From contig JACVTC010000186.1 in NCBI GenBank assembly GCA_016946835.1, positions 203,150 through 267,149 on the forward strand: a stretch of 64,000 nucleotides of DNA, given 5' to 3'. The DNA is from Neocallimastix lanati (nom. inval.) (lineage: Eukaryota; Neocallimastigomycota; Neocallimastigomycetes; Neocallimastigales; Neocallimastigaceae). The translations under genes and the position numbers were made by a program. The notes beneath the pieces were generated by a model. The model saw only the letters and a program-made list of their open reading frames with translations. It did not search any database and was not told where the DNA came from. The first letter of the stretch is position 1, and each line of letters opens with the position of its first letter. Below, piece by piece: positions 25,163-40,184 of this stretch.

Positions 25163-25520
25163 GGTAATAATAATTACAATATATAATATATTTATTACTA
25201 ATTTTTTCTAAAAAAAAATTTTTTTTTTTTTTTTTTTTTATACATATATATATATATTAATAATCAACCAATATTTTTATTTAATTATTTAGAATTTTCT
25301 AAAAATTTATAGAATTTATTTAAGGGATTCTTAATATAGAAATCTTTTAGAAACTTTTAGAAAAATAATAATATTTACTATCAATATTTTAGAATTTCCA
25401 TGAAAGAAGAATATAGGAAAGTTTAGTTTAATAAGAAATCAATAATAATTATAATTGGAATATTTGTAATATATTATGAAAATTATTACAATTTAATAAT
25501 TATTGTTTTGTTCTTTTTCA
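24443..25520 (-). repeat. Element b 3' LTR
   Basis: 1,078 bp, TG...CA in either orientation (plus strand begins TGTTCGG and ends TTTTTCA). It matches 31299-32337 plus 40696-40741. A purine-rich tract (element-sense GCGAGGGCATCT, just right of 25520) precedes it, as expected of a polypurine tract. Confidence 0.92.
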
Positions 25521-25543
25521 AGATGCCCTCGCATAAATTCAGG

Positions 25544-28500
25544 CTAAATGGAGGCTGAATTATACTTTACTATATTCTTCAAATGGACATTTCTATTTAA
25601 TTGGATTCCGGTATTTGGATCAGCTAAAGTTAAGGTATTATATTGTTTCTTAATGACTTTTAAAGGACCTACGAAATATGGTTCAAGCTTTGTGCGGTTA
25701 AAATTTCGAACTAGTACTAAATCGCCAACAGCTATTCTTTTTCCTTGATTTAGGCTATTCTTTTCTTCTCTCCTAGTTGCCCAGTATTTACTTGCGTTTT
25801 TACTATTCTCGGCAGCTTCTAAAACCCATCTGTAGTGTGAAACAAATATTTCTAGCAATACTTCATCCGAAGATTTATATAGGTCTTTTGTTGGTCTAGC
25901 AGCAATGTCGAATGGTTGCTGATCTTCTCTTCCGTATACTAGTTCAAAGCTAGAGTGGTTGGTAACTGAATTTTTTGTTGTTCTGAGGGCCCATAACCCA
26001 GAAGGTAATATCTCATCCCAGTCTTTATTCTTTTCTCCTAGCAATCGAAGTAATTTACCTATCTCTTTATTCCTATTTTCGGTTAAACCGTTTGATTCCG
26101 GATGATAGGTAGAAACGAATTTTATGTAGACATCATATAAATCTAGAAAAACTTTAGTCATGTCAGAGGTAAATTGCACCCCATTATCAGTAGTGATGAT
26201 TTGCGGAACACCATGTCGGGCGAACACATTTATGAGAAATTTAATCACATCTTGGGAAGTAATAGTTTCAGTAGCTTCCGCTTCAACCCACTTCGTAAAG
26301 TAGTCAACAACTACTAAGATATACTGTTTATTATTCTTAGTTTTCACAAGCGGACCAATAATGTCTAATCCTAAATGTACAAAAGGTCCTTCTACTTTAG
26401 TTGGAGTATCTTCTGTAGGATCAGGGTAGGGTTGCGGTCTATTGAGTTGGCATTTTTCACACTTACCAATTATTCTTTTGACATCGATTATCATATTGTT
26501 CCAGTAATAGCTTTTCTTTAGCCTTTGGTAAGTTTTGTAATAGCCTTCATGACCAATGTCATGAGCTGCCAAGATCAGTTTAACTTTTTCGGCTGTATCA
26601 GTGACCAATTTCCTATAATTATTTCCATCTACAAAATAGTCTTCACCGTCAATAGTGGTAAATTTTTCCGATATAAAGTCTTTAATTACTTTAGATAATA
26701 ATGTTTCATCTTTTTCTTGTGTAACTTTCATGGCTAGCAATTTCTTATCCTTTTCACTCTTCATTCGAGACAATGCATCGGCTAAGACATTCTTTTTTCC
26801 AGGTTCGTAACGAATATCAACACCTAAGGAACTTGCTGTTAAACACCATCTCGTTTGTCGAGCATTTTTCGGTTCCTTGTTCTTAAAAAGTCCAAGTAAA
26901 GGTCTATAATCAGTATAAATTATGGTAGTGTGCGGATTTCCCATAATGTATGATTTTAACTTTTCTAAAGCGAAGTATAAAGCTAAACCTTCCAAGTCTG
27001 TTATTCCATAATTTTTCTCTGACTTCGATAAGGTACGACTTATATAATGAGCAGGATGTTCTTTACGAGTGATTTCATCCTTTTGAAGTAATACTCCTCC
27101 GAGTCCATCATAGGAGGCATCTGTTCTGATAATAAAGGGTTTACTAAAATCGGGAAATTTAAGGATAGGTGCATTTATTAAACATTCTTTCAGCTTTTCA
27201 AAACATATTTGTTGTTCGTCATTCCAGACATATTTTGTGTTCTTACGTAAAAGTTTACATAAGGGAGCCGTTATTTTAGAATAATTAAAAATGAATTTTT
27301 GGTAGTAACCGACTGTCCCTAAGAATGACCTTAGTTCGTGAATATTAGTGGGAGGATTCCACTTTTTAATAGCTTCTATTTTACTTTCCATTGGACTTAA
27401 TCCTTTTGTAGATAGTTTATGACCAAGTACTTCTACTTCTGTTCTAAAGAATTGGCATTTTTCTATATTGATTTTCAATTTGTGTTTACGAAAGATTTCA
27501 AGGACTTGTTGGATATGGATAAGATGTTCTTCAACACTTTTAGAATATATCAGTATGTCATAGATAAAATTGTATACACATACACCTATTAAAGGAAAAA
27601 GAATTTGATTCATCTCACGTTGAAAAGTAGCTGGAGCGTTCGTGAGACCAAAAGGCATGACTTTGAATTGATAATTTCCGAATTTAGTAGTAAAGGTAGT
27701 GATCTCTACACTTTCATCATTCATTAATATCTGATGGTAACCAGAGTAAAGATCCATGGTAGTAAAAATTTTTGCGCCTTGTAGACTATCAAATATTTCA
27801 TCGATATAAGGTAATGGGTAAGAGTCTTTTTCAGTGGCTTCGTTAACTTTTCTGTAATCTACGCATAATCTCCACTTTCCATTTGGTTTTGGAACCAATA
27901 CTACTGGAGAACTCCAAGTTGAATGAGAGGGTTCAATTAATCTCCTCTCAATTAGGTCAATCAGTAATTCTTTCAGAATATCAGATTTAAATTTTGTTAG
28001 CTTATAACTCTTCTGCTTAACCGGTTTAGTTCCTTCTTTTAATTCAATTTTATGGGGAGTCAAATCTGATGGTGTTAATTCTTCTGAGGAAGTCGCAACA
28101 ATTTCTATGTTATCCTCCAATAATTTAAGAATTTTGTCTTGATAGTCTTTATTCAGAGTATTTTTAAAAATATCATTATGTATATAATCTAAGGGAGGTA
28201 ATCCTTCAATGGTTTTTAACTTTGCTTTAATATTAACTTCTTCTTTATCGTCAATTTTTGTTACTGAACATAAAAGTTTTGGTTCGTCCTCAAAATCATT
28301 ATTTAACTGTGCAATCTTTTCAATGAATCCTTCAGTTGAGAATCTACAAAGACTGTTTAATACAGGATGTATGAATAATCTATGAACAGCTTGTGTTTTA
28401 AGATTTATTAAAACATCATAGAATGGATCTTCTTTTTCTACAATTCGACAATTTACAGTCATAGTAAAATTGTTAATTCGAATAGGTACTCTAATTATGA

Positions 28501-29608
28501 CACTCTCTGAGTACTCATCATTGTTAGTAGCAAGACGGATGCGACCACAGCTTATTCCAATTGGTTCAAAGTTTCTTGGAATTTTGTTTAAATATTTTCG
28601 AGTTATTATATTTAGATTACTACAAGAGTCGATTAAAAGTTTACCTTTAATGCCTTCAACTGTGCAGTCAACCATGGCAATATCATCCTCTTGGATTTCC
28701 TTTCTATTACTTTTGTAAGAGTGGTCTACGTTATTGACCATGACTGTCATAGCAGTAATATTTTCTACTGCTCCCGCTATTTTATCTTTCTTAACTAACT
28801 TTAGCCCCTGAGAAACTTGAGATCTAATTTGGGGTGAAGAATTTATTAATTGTCCGAATGTGATGTTACATCTTATATTATTTAAATCTTTTAAGACATC
28901 ATATTATTCTTGATCCTCTAACATTTGAATTTTCCGTTTAACTTTAGGGGTGGAGATTTTCTTTTCCGTATTTCCTTCTTCCATTAACTTTTCAATTGTG
29001 TCTATTTCTTTGAGGTTTTCTAAGTCCTCTAGGTCGTCACCTATATTTATTATTGGGGTTGTTTCTTCTTTATTTGTAGATTTTGCATTAGATTTGATTT
29101 TTGGTTCAATGCTTATACTTCCTCTCACTTTATCACGAGCTTCTTTAGCCTTAGCCTTTTCTTTATTATTTCTTGGTTGGGCTATAAAGGAAGTATGTAG
29201 TTGCTTTTCAGCTGGCTTTGGGGGATTTATTTCCAATTCACTTTCTCTCTTCTTCCGAAGTGCGGGGGTTGCTATTGGTCTAGGATTATTTTTCAAACTT
29301 TTGTATTCACGATTTTCATAGTTTTCTATAGTATCATCTACTTTTTCTATTTTTCTTTTTGCAGCCGCCACAGTAAAATTGGTTTCATTTAGATTTTCTT
29401 CCTCATCTGGGTCATGATTTATTTCATAAAGACTATTAATATTACAACTTCTATTATTGTTTTCTGAGTTCGTTTCTTCCTCACTACCAATTTTATTCAC
29501 TGTCAGAACATCTGGGAAGGAAATCTCTTTATTAGGGTGAAATTGAATTGAAGCTAATTTTTTTGTTCCGGGAGTGCTTCTACTCCCGACTATTGATTTA
29601 AAGGCATA
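25544..29608 (-). pseudogene. pol: Element b Pol (protease, RT, RNase H, integrase), inactivated
   Basis: The pol frame is open from the gag overlap (about 29608) to 25544 except for TAA at 28904-28906, which splits it into a 5' spacer region (Glu/Lys/Asn-rich) and a 1,068-codon frame. Protease: LLIDSCSN, with Cys where Gly is normal. RT: LCVDYRKVN is intact, but the catalytic motif reads FIYD (codons at 27557-27562), so the first of the two essential Asp residues is Tyr. RNase H: RTDAS, TDLEG, YTDYR. Integrase: H-x3-H...C-x2-C zinc domain, D,D,E triad (GLDII, TTDNG, and the Glu of NGLTEN), and GPL near the end. There is no chromodomain. Translation probably enters by -1 frameshifting from gag. 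Confidence 0.85.
29569..29602 (-). promoter_or_regulatory. Element b -1 frameshift signal
   Basis: On the sense strand, the slippery heptamer UUUAAAU (29596-29602) is in the gag phase U UUA AAU, two codons before the gag stop (TAG 29590-29592). A 7-base spacer follows, then a hairpin with a perfect 7-bp stem CGGGAGU/ACUCCCG (29582-29588 with 29569-29575) and a 6-base loop. The pol frame is -1 relative to gag and is open across the signal. Geometry and heptamer match known programmed -1 sites. Confidence 0.82.
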
Positions 29609-30540
29609 TTGTGGTTTTGATTGAAGTACTTTCTTTTGTTTTCTTGAATAATGGACTGAAGTTTAGGACAATGATTACTGTAATGACCTTTTTCTTCACA
29701 ATAGAAACAAGTTTTAATAGTTAAATGTTTCATTTTACTAGTAAGATCTTCCCTTTCAACATCTACATTGGTTCTCTTTAGTTCTTCGGACTCTAATTTC
29801 TTATTATAAGGTATAGAGGGAGAATTTCGTTTGAAGGTATTATTACTATTATAATTGTTTCGATGGTAATTCTCTTGATTTGTAAGTCGGGTTTGGTTAA
29901 TCATTAATCTATCTACCTTTTCAGCGGCTTCATAAGCTTGTTTTAAAGAAATATCATCTTGTAAGGAGACTCTTTTCCATGCTTCTTCATTGTTTCTTAA
30001 AGAATCCACGTAATCTAGAACACTTACTTGCTTCTTATGCTTCTTGTCTAGTTTCAAGTATAAAGATCTAAAGCGTGTGTTAAAATCTTTCACTTTTTCA
30101 TTACGTTTTATTCTTAGGGAACGGATTTCTCTTACTAATAAATTCTGATCTTCCTTAATGCCATAAAACGTCTCTAATGCATCAATAATCTCTGAGAATG
30201 TAGGATAAGAAGTATCATTTTCGTCGTTACTTTCATTGTCACTTTCATCATTATCTTCATCTTCATCATCACTATCATAGTTATCCAAATTATTCTTCAA
30301 TTCTTGAATTACCTTCCTCGGTTCACCCGTAGATGTTAAAACGCATGCAATAAATATTTTCTTTGGATTAGTAACTTCTTCAAGCTCAATCCATAATTGT
30401 ATTTCTGAGGCCCAAGTCTTAATATCTAAGTTATCCTTGGTTAATTTTTCAATATCTTTGAGTTCCTTTTTCAAAGATTTGAAATCTATTTCCTGGTTAG
30501 TCATCTTTGATAATAAAAAATGTATTAATAAATATTCCAA
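29590..30540 (-). CDS. gag: Element b Gag
   Basis: 316 codons. The N-terminal two thirds is a helical retrotransposon Gag-type domain with an acidic Asp/Glu/Asn insert (about residues 90-110), followed by a basic region and one CCHC zinc knuckle (CFYCEEKGHYSNHC, about residues 280-295), the nucleic-acid-binding part of nucleocapsid. It ends at TAG 29590-29592 just after the slippery heptamer. The start ATG at 30538-30540 lies about 760 bases inside the 5' LTR boundary, and a second ATG (the MTNQEID site near 30504) is an alternative start. Confidence 0.85.
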   Translation of the reverse strand: MEYLLIHFLLSKMTNQEIDFKSLKKELKDIEKLTKDNLDIKTWASEIQLWIELEEVTNPKKIFIACVLTSTGEPRKVIQELKNNLDNYDSDDEDEDNDESDNESNDENDTSYPTFSEIIDALETFYGIKEDQNLLVREIRSLRIKRNEKVKDFNTRFRSLYLKLDKKHKKQVSVLDYVDSLRNNEEAWKRVSLQDDISLKQAYEAAEKVDRLMINQTRLTNQENYHRNNYNSNNTFKRNSPSIPYNKKLESEELKRTNVDVEREDLTSKMKHLTIKTCFYCEEKGHYSNHCPKLQSIIQENKRKYFNQNHNMPLNQ

Positions 30541-30760
30541 CTTAAAAAAATTTTCTTTTTTTTTTATATAGAGTAATTATTATTGATTTTATAATATAAT
30601 ATAAATTAATTTTTGGACTCAAAAATCCTTTTGACAGTCTATTCCTCCTATAGTAGACTCGAAATTCTTTCGACAGTCTATAATTAAAATTAAGAAATAT
30701 AAAATATATATAATCCAGTTATTCCCAACTGCTAATTATATATCTAAGAATCAAAAATAA

Positions 30761-30797
<37 letters not shown>

Positions 30798-31201
30798 TAT
30801 TATTTCATTTGCATATATTATAATTAAATAAAATATTCGAAACCCGCAGGTCGTCTCTCTACGATTTTCAACCTCGATCTTAGAACCGTCAATTATAAAT
30901 AAAGTTTTCTATTGTGCCTACCAGTTGAAACATGGAATTTACGGCTTTTTCAATATCCAATTTACTGGTAATTTATAATCTTATTCTAAAACCCTTTACT
31001 CTCTCGCTTCTACAAGAGACTTCCCTATTCTACTCTCTTTTATTTAATTATTTTTATATTTTTACACAACCTCTACTCAGTATACCGTTGTGAAAATACT
31101 ATATGCAAATATATAGTAATTATAAGAATTTTATATTTTATATATCACAATTAATAAACTAAAATTTTAATATTTTTTTTTTATAGTTATAATTAACAAA
31201 A

Positions 31202-31243
<42 letters not shown>

Positions 31244-31274
31244 ATTTATCTTTCCTTACTTTTATTTCTTATAT

Positions 31275-31291
31275 CCCCGATATCTCCACCA
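31275..31291 (-). other. Element b primer binding site (candidate)
   Basis: Seven bases inside the 5' LTR, the sense strand reads TGGTGGAGATATCGGGG. This begins with TGG, complementary to a tRNA CCA end, and the complement has the shape of a tRNA 3' end with a 7-base acceptor strand and a T-stem strand. I cannot name the tRNA species. Confidence 0.6.
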
Positions 31292-31298
31292 TTTCTAA

Positions 31299-31349
31299 TG
31301 TTCGGTTATATAAGAAATAAAAGGATTACAATAAATACACTTTATTTTG

Positions 31350-31388
<39 letters not shown>

Positions 31389-31659
31389 ATTTGTTTATGT
31401 GTTTATTTGTTTATATTTTTTTTTTAACTAATAAGTAAATTAATTATTACAATTATTTATTAAACAATAAATTTTTTTTTTTTTATTTTTATATAACTAA
31501 ATAAAACTATTTATTAAATTATGCACTAAACTAAATAAATTACTTAATAATATTAACTAAACTATTATAACTAAAAATTTAATTAAATAACTAACTATCA
31601 AAACTAAACTATTTAAAACTAAACAAACTAAACTATTTTAAAACTAAACTATTTTAAAC

Positions 31660-31697
<38 letters not shown>

Positions 31698-32066
31698 TAT
31701 TAATTTTATTTTTATTATTTTAATTTTGTTAGTAATCTTATTATATCTAAGGAAAGATTCTGCTTTTTTTTTTTTGAGTAGACATAGGTCTATTTATACT
31801 TTTTCAATTTTATTTTTAATTGTAAAGCCTCAAAAAAAAAAGAGTTTGAATTAAAATTAGGATTTTTGAAATTGATTTTAATAATTATTCAATATATTTT
31901 ATATTTATTAAGAGTATAATTGAATAAATATGATAAAATCTTTTCGAAAACGTTAGAAAGTCATTACTAATAATTTTAAATTTTATTAGTAAAAAAAATT
32001 TTTTTTTTTTAATTGGTAATAATAATTACAATATATAATATATTTATTACTAATTTTTTCTAAAAA

Positions 32067-32104
<38 letters not shown>

Positions 32105-32337
32105 CATATATATATATATTAATAATCAACCAATATTTTTATTTTAATTATTTAGAATTTTCTAAAAATTTATAGAATTTATTTAAGGGATTCTTAATAT
32201 AGAAATCTTTTAGAAACTTTTAGAAAAATAATAATATTTACTATCAATATTTTAGAATTTCCATGAAAGAAGAATATAGGAAAGTTTAGTTTAATAAGAA
32301 ATCAATAATAATTATAATTGGAATATTTGTAATATAT
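31299..32337 (-). repeat. Element b 5' LTR, inner part
   Basis: Copy of the 3' LTR up to its TATAT at 32333-32337, where the U1-U4 array is inserted. The missing outer 46 bases are at 40696-40741. Confidence 0.9.
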
Positions 32338-33068
32338 TGTTACAAAGTAGACAGATTTAACGAGGAATCAGGTTGATATATCTATATAATATAACTATAT
32401 AGATATAAGTAAATTACTAAAATAAAAGAGTTATAAAGATAAATTTGTTAATTTAACACTTAATTAAAACTACTAATTGGTTTGATATGATAAAAATTTT
32501 TATTTATTAATAAAAATATATAGTTATATTATAATAGGTTAACTATAACCTTACAAAGAACAAAAAGATAAATTTGAATTTTCTTTTTATACTTTGTAGG
32601 TTTGAGAATATTGATAATAATAATATAAAGTTGATAATAATAATATTTAGTATAAGAATATGTTTAATATAAATAAATTATATTTTTTAATCTAATATAT
32701 TAGCTAATATATTTAATATTATATTAAATTTAAATATTTAATATAGTAATTAATAATTAATAATTAATTAAATCAATATAACATAAATTAATACATTAAC
32801 ATTAATTTATGAATCAAGGATGACATGACCAAATGATTCATGTTGAATAAATATTTTATTTATTAATAATATTTAAGTTTAATATGATATCATTAGAATC
32901 AGTAGGCCTAAGCTGGTCCTAAGATGATCAAATAACTTATAATATTATAAAATAAATAAAATTTAAAGAATAATTAATGAATTATAAATTTTTATTAATT
33001 ATTTTGTTTTTAATAATTTTAATTGAAATTAATTGAAATTGAAATTTAATTCAGTTGTAATTTCAACA
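32338..33068 (+). repeat. LTR-like unit U1
   Basis: 731 bp, begins TGTTAC and ends TTTCAACA, flanked by TATAT on both sides (32333-32337, 33069-33073). It has no coding sequence. It shares with U3 and U4 a hairpin starting CTTACAAAGAAC (32550-32600), the motif AGGCCTAAG (near 32908) and the terminal inverted motif ending AATTTCAACA. It looks like a solo LTR or short noncoding LTR unit of an unidentified family. Confidence 0.7.
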
Positions 33069-33073
33069 TATAT

Positions 33074-33731
33074 TGTTAAGATAATAACTGAATTTCAATT
33101 CAATTTCAATTTCGATAATTCAGTTATTTGAATTTCAATATTAATAAATAATAATAATATAATAATTATTATTAAATTAACTTTATTAAAATATTTAGGA
33201 ATTAGTCTAGGCCAACTAATTACTAAATATTATTAACATATTGAAATTAATATATATTAAATAATGTAAACACGTGATTGTCATATTAAATTAATTTCTA
33301 CATATTATATTTTAATTATAAAATATAATATTTAGCTAATATTATATTCTTATATTTTATTTATATTAAATATTTATATTATTATCTTAGTTTATATTAT
33401 CAATATCAAACTTATATTAATACTATTGCATATTCATATTAATAATTAATATTTTAATAATTAATTATTTTATATAAATACATGTTTAAATCTTTTGATT
33501 AATCCTTTGTAGGATTATTGTAATTTAAATTATAGTAATAATTATATAAAATAATAATGTAATAAAATATTATTAAGATTAAATAAAAGTTATATTTTAA
33601 ATAAAAACTTAATTATAAAATTTACTAATAACAATATGTTTAAATAAGAGTAAAATTAAATTATTAATTAATTACTATAATTTGGCATCTTGACCTAATC
33701 GTTAAGACCAAATTATCTAAAAACTTTAACA
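33074..33731 (-). repeat. LTR-like unit U2 (inverted)
   Basis: 658 bp, TGTTAAG...TTTAACA, flanked by TATAT (33069-33073, 33732-33736). Its left end carries the reverse complement of the terminal AATAACTGAA/TTCAGTTAT motif of U1, U3 and U4, and its GGCCTAGA-type motif is also reversed, so it lies in the opposite orientation. An inverted member argues against simple tandem duplication. Confidence 0.65.
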
Positions 33732-34009
33732 TATATTGTTAAGATTTTGATATAATTTATAGTTTAAATTTAAATAAAATAATATGGTTTATTAAAAAAT
33801 ATTCACTAAGTCGATATGTCTATATAGTAATATACTATATAGATATATAATAAAAATAATAAATATTTAAATGTTTAGTTTAATAAAAATTTATTTATAA
33901 TAAACTTTGATAATTAGAATTATCAAATTAATTTAATTTTAAATTTGTTTATTTTATTTAATAATAAAATATCTATAATATATTACTATTAAGGTAATTT
34001 TACAATAAC

Positions 34010-34063
34010 CTCACAAAGAACATAAAAGATAGATTTTTACATCTTTCTTTTATACTTTGTAAG
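34010..34063 (+). other. Conserved hairpin in U3
   Basis: Imperfect inverted repeat with arms of about 23 bases: CTCACAAAGAACATAAAAGA pairs with the strand ending TATACTTTGTAAG, loop TTTTTAC. Near-identical copy in U4 at 40198-40251 and a related one in U1 at 32550-32600. Conservation of both arms in otherwise divergent units suggests function, possibly RNA structure or 3'-end formation. Confidence 0.55.
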
Positions 34064-34226
34064 TTACATAATAATAATATTTAATTATAAGATAGTAATA
34101 ATATAGTAATATAAATACTAATAAAATATAAGGATAAATTTAATTATATAATTAATTTGAATAATTGAATTTAATATAGATATGTTGTAAACATATATAA
34201 AAAACATAATATAAATAAAATACACG

Positions 34227-34234
34227 TGACGTCA
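34227..34234. promoter_or_regulatory. TGACGTCA palindrome in U3
   Basis: Perfect CRE/ATF-type octamer. The same octamer is at 40468-40475 in U4, in the same relative place. It is a possible bZIP binding site in an LTR promoter; there is no direct evidence of use. Confidence 0.4.
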
Positions 34235-34690
34235 AATGTATCATTGAAATTAATTATTAATATAAACCTTATTTATTAATATTCTCAGAATTATTAGGCC
34301 TAAGATAACCCTTTAAATATTAAACAAGAATTTATATTAATTATTAGTTATTTAAATATATATATTATTTATAATTAAATAAATAATATTTTTAATTATT
34401 GAAATGTAAATAACTGAAATTGAGATTTCAATTCAGTTATAATTTCAACATATATTGTTAAAATTAAGATATAAAATAGTTTTATGATTAATAACGTTAC
34501 TAGGTTAATATGTTGAATTATATATTAATAATCCAACAATAATTAATTAATAATAATATAAAAATAATATAAGATAAATAGTTAAGTTATTTAAACACTT
34601 AATATCTAAGAATATTTTAAATAATAATTTCTTTGAAGGATTTATGAAAATATTTATTTATTGAATTATTAGTATATAATTATTGTAAGT

Positions 34691-35319
34691 TGTAACGAAT
34701 ATTGGAATATCCGTGTTTAAAGGGTGTAACACAATAGGTAAGCACTTTTTGATTAATAAGTAATTTGGTTTTTTAAAATATAGTTTTATTAATTAAGAAA
34801 TTTAAAAATATTAATTATAAAGATTAATTATTGTAATATTTCGAATTACTTATTAATTAATTCAATAATTAATAAAAACACAATTTTTAAAAAATATTTT
34901 TTTTTTTTTGGCTGCGAAATTCACTCCTATTTATAGTTTTTCAAAATTTAAATCCATAAAAATTTAAAACCATAAAATCATTAAAAAGTTTCATAAAAAT
35001 TGATTATTTTCGGTTAAAAAGAATCTAAAAGAAATAATGATAAAAGATAAATTAAAATAGAATTTCTATCTGATTTGTTTCTATTAATTTCTAAGAATTT
35101 CTTTTGTTAATTTTTTTTATAGAAATTTATACAGAAACAAATACAGAAACAAATACAGAAACAAATACAGAAATGAAGTATAAAAATTCTTTAAAATTTA
35201 AATGATATAAAATTTTAGTAAAGGTGTGAGTCGAACCCTAGTGGTTCAGGCTGAGGTCATAGTGACTAACCACTATGCCAGCATTCTAATTTCTAATTTT
35301 TTTTTTAAGATTCGTTACA
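34691..35319 (-). repeat. Element c 3' LTR
   Basis: 629 bp, same as 39556-40184. In element sense it starts TGTAACGAATCTT, carries tRNA-like A and B boxes in its first 110 bases and a TATA-like CTATAAATAGG further in. A purine-rich AGAGGAGGACCA immediately precedes it (just right of 35319), consistent with a polypurine tract. Confidence 0.95.
35227..35280 (-). promoter_or_regulatory. tRNA-like A and B boxes inside the element c LTR
   Basis: Element sense: TGGCATAGTGG (35270-35280) fits the RNA polymerase III A-box consensus at 10 of its first 11 positions or better, and GGTTCGACTCA (35227-35237) fits the B box except its last base. The starts are 43 bases apart, the spacing of a tRNA gene. 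The surrounding bases do not fold into a full cloverleaf, so this is tRNA-like and not a tRNA gene. The same pair is in the other LTR (40092-40145) and a diverged pair with equal spacing lies at 50247-50300. Confidence 0.5.
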
Positions 35320-35638
35320 TGGTCCTCCTCTAGGATTCGGATGCCAGACGAATCTTTTGCTTTAAATCTAAACTATTTCTAATTCTAACTTTTATAATAA
35401 TAAACTATAACTAAATTACTTATAGGAGTGATAATTTAATTAATACATTGAATAATAAAAATTACATGAATTTTAAGTTTTAAAAATAAAGTATAAAAAT
35501 AAAACTATCTAGAATAAATGTTTTTGAATAATATAAAATAATTTTTTTTTTTTTTTTTTTTTTTTAAATAATCATAAGTTAGAATGATTAATAGTACTTT
35601 GATGAAATAAAATTTATTTTTGATTAAATGATTTATAT

Positions 35639-39280
<3,642 letters not shown>

Positions 39281-39520
39281 AATGGGATTCCTTAACGGGG
39301 TTCCAAAAAGAGTAATAGAGAATGGGATTACTTAACGGGGTTCCAAAAAGAGTAGTAGAGAATGGGATTCCTTAACGGTGTTCCAAAAATAGTAGTAGAA
39401 AATGGGATTCCTTAACGGGGTTCCAAAAATAGTAGTAGAAAATGGGATTCCTTAACGGGGTTCCAAAAATAGTAGTAGAAAATGGGATTCCTTAACGGGG
39501 TTCCAAAAAGAGTAAAAGTG
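39281..39520 (-). repeat. Six exact-period 40-bp tandem repeats in the element c leader
   Basis: Units begin at 39281, 39321, 39361, 39401, 39441 and 39481, each starting AATGGGATT and containing CTTAACGGGGTTCC. There are few substitutions, and a partial unit precedes the array. It is markedly richer in GC than its surroundings and lies between the 5' LTR and gag, where packaging or dimerisation signals normally sit. Confidence 0.93.
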
Positions 39521-39555
39521 CAAAGGTATTGTGCTTAGTTTAGTGGTGTTTTTAT

Positions 39556-40184
39556 TGTAACGAATATTGGAATATCCGTGTTTAAAGGGTGTAACACAAT
39601 AGGTAAGCACTTTTTGATTAATAAGTAATTTGGTTTTTTAAAATATAGTTTTATTAATTAAGAAATTTAAAAATATTAATTATAAAGATTAATTATTGTA
39701 ATATTTCGAATTACTTATTAATTAATTCAATAATTAATAAAAACACAATTTTTAAAAAATATTTTTTTTTTTTTGGCTGCGAAATTCACTCCTATTTATA
39801 GTTTTTCAAAATTTAAATCCATAAAAATTTAAAACCATAAAATCATTAAAAAGTTTCATAAAAATTGATTATTTTCGGTTAAAAAGAATCTAAAAGAAAT
39901 AATGATAAAAGATAAATTAAAATAGAATTTCTATCTGATTTGTTTCTATTAATTTCTAAGAATTTCTTTTGTTAATTTTTTTTATAGAAATTTATACAGA
40001 AACAAATACAGAAACAAATACAGAAACAAATACAGAAATGAAGTATAAAAATTCTTTAAAATTTAAATGATATAAAATTTTAGTAAAGGTGTGAGTCGAA
40101 CCCTAGTGGTTCAGGCTGAGGTCATAGTGACTAACCACTATGCCAGCATTCTAATTTCTAATTTTTTTTTTAAGATTCGTTACA
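39556..40184 (-). repeat. Element c 5' LTR
   Basis: 629 bp, identical by eye to 34691-35319. The adjoining internal sequence (element sense ATAAAAACACCACTAAAC) does not start with a TGG-type primer binding site. Confidence 0.95.

Larger units (their letters stand above)
33737..34450 (+). repeat. LTR-like unit U3
   Basis: 714 bp, TGTTAAG...TTTCAACA, flanked by TATAT (33732-33736, 34451-34455). Its 3' part is close to U4: both have the hairpin, TGACGTCA, TTAGGCCTAAG and the terminal inverted repeat. The 5' third is much more divergent. Confidence 0.7.

Noticed and set aside
24443-32337. Element b as a simple element ending at 32344 with TSD TTACAA
   Set aside because: That boundary gives wrong LTR ends. 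The LTR continues at 40696-40741 after the nested insertion, and the TSD is then ACAA with proper TG...CA ends on the intact 3' LTR.
32338-34450. U1 to U4 as a tandem duplication of one unit
   Set aside because: U2 is inverted and the units are too diverged for duplication inside a young LTR.
35223-35283. True tRNA gene in the element c LTR
   Set aside because: A and B boxes and spacing fit, but acceptor, anticodon and T stems do not pair. Kept only as a tRNA-like promoter.
39281-39520. Possible CRISPR-like repeats
   Set aside because: Pure 40-bp tandem repeats with no spacers, inside the leader of an LTR element.
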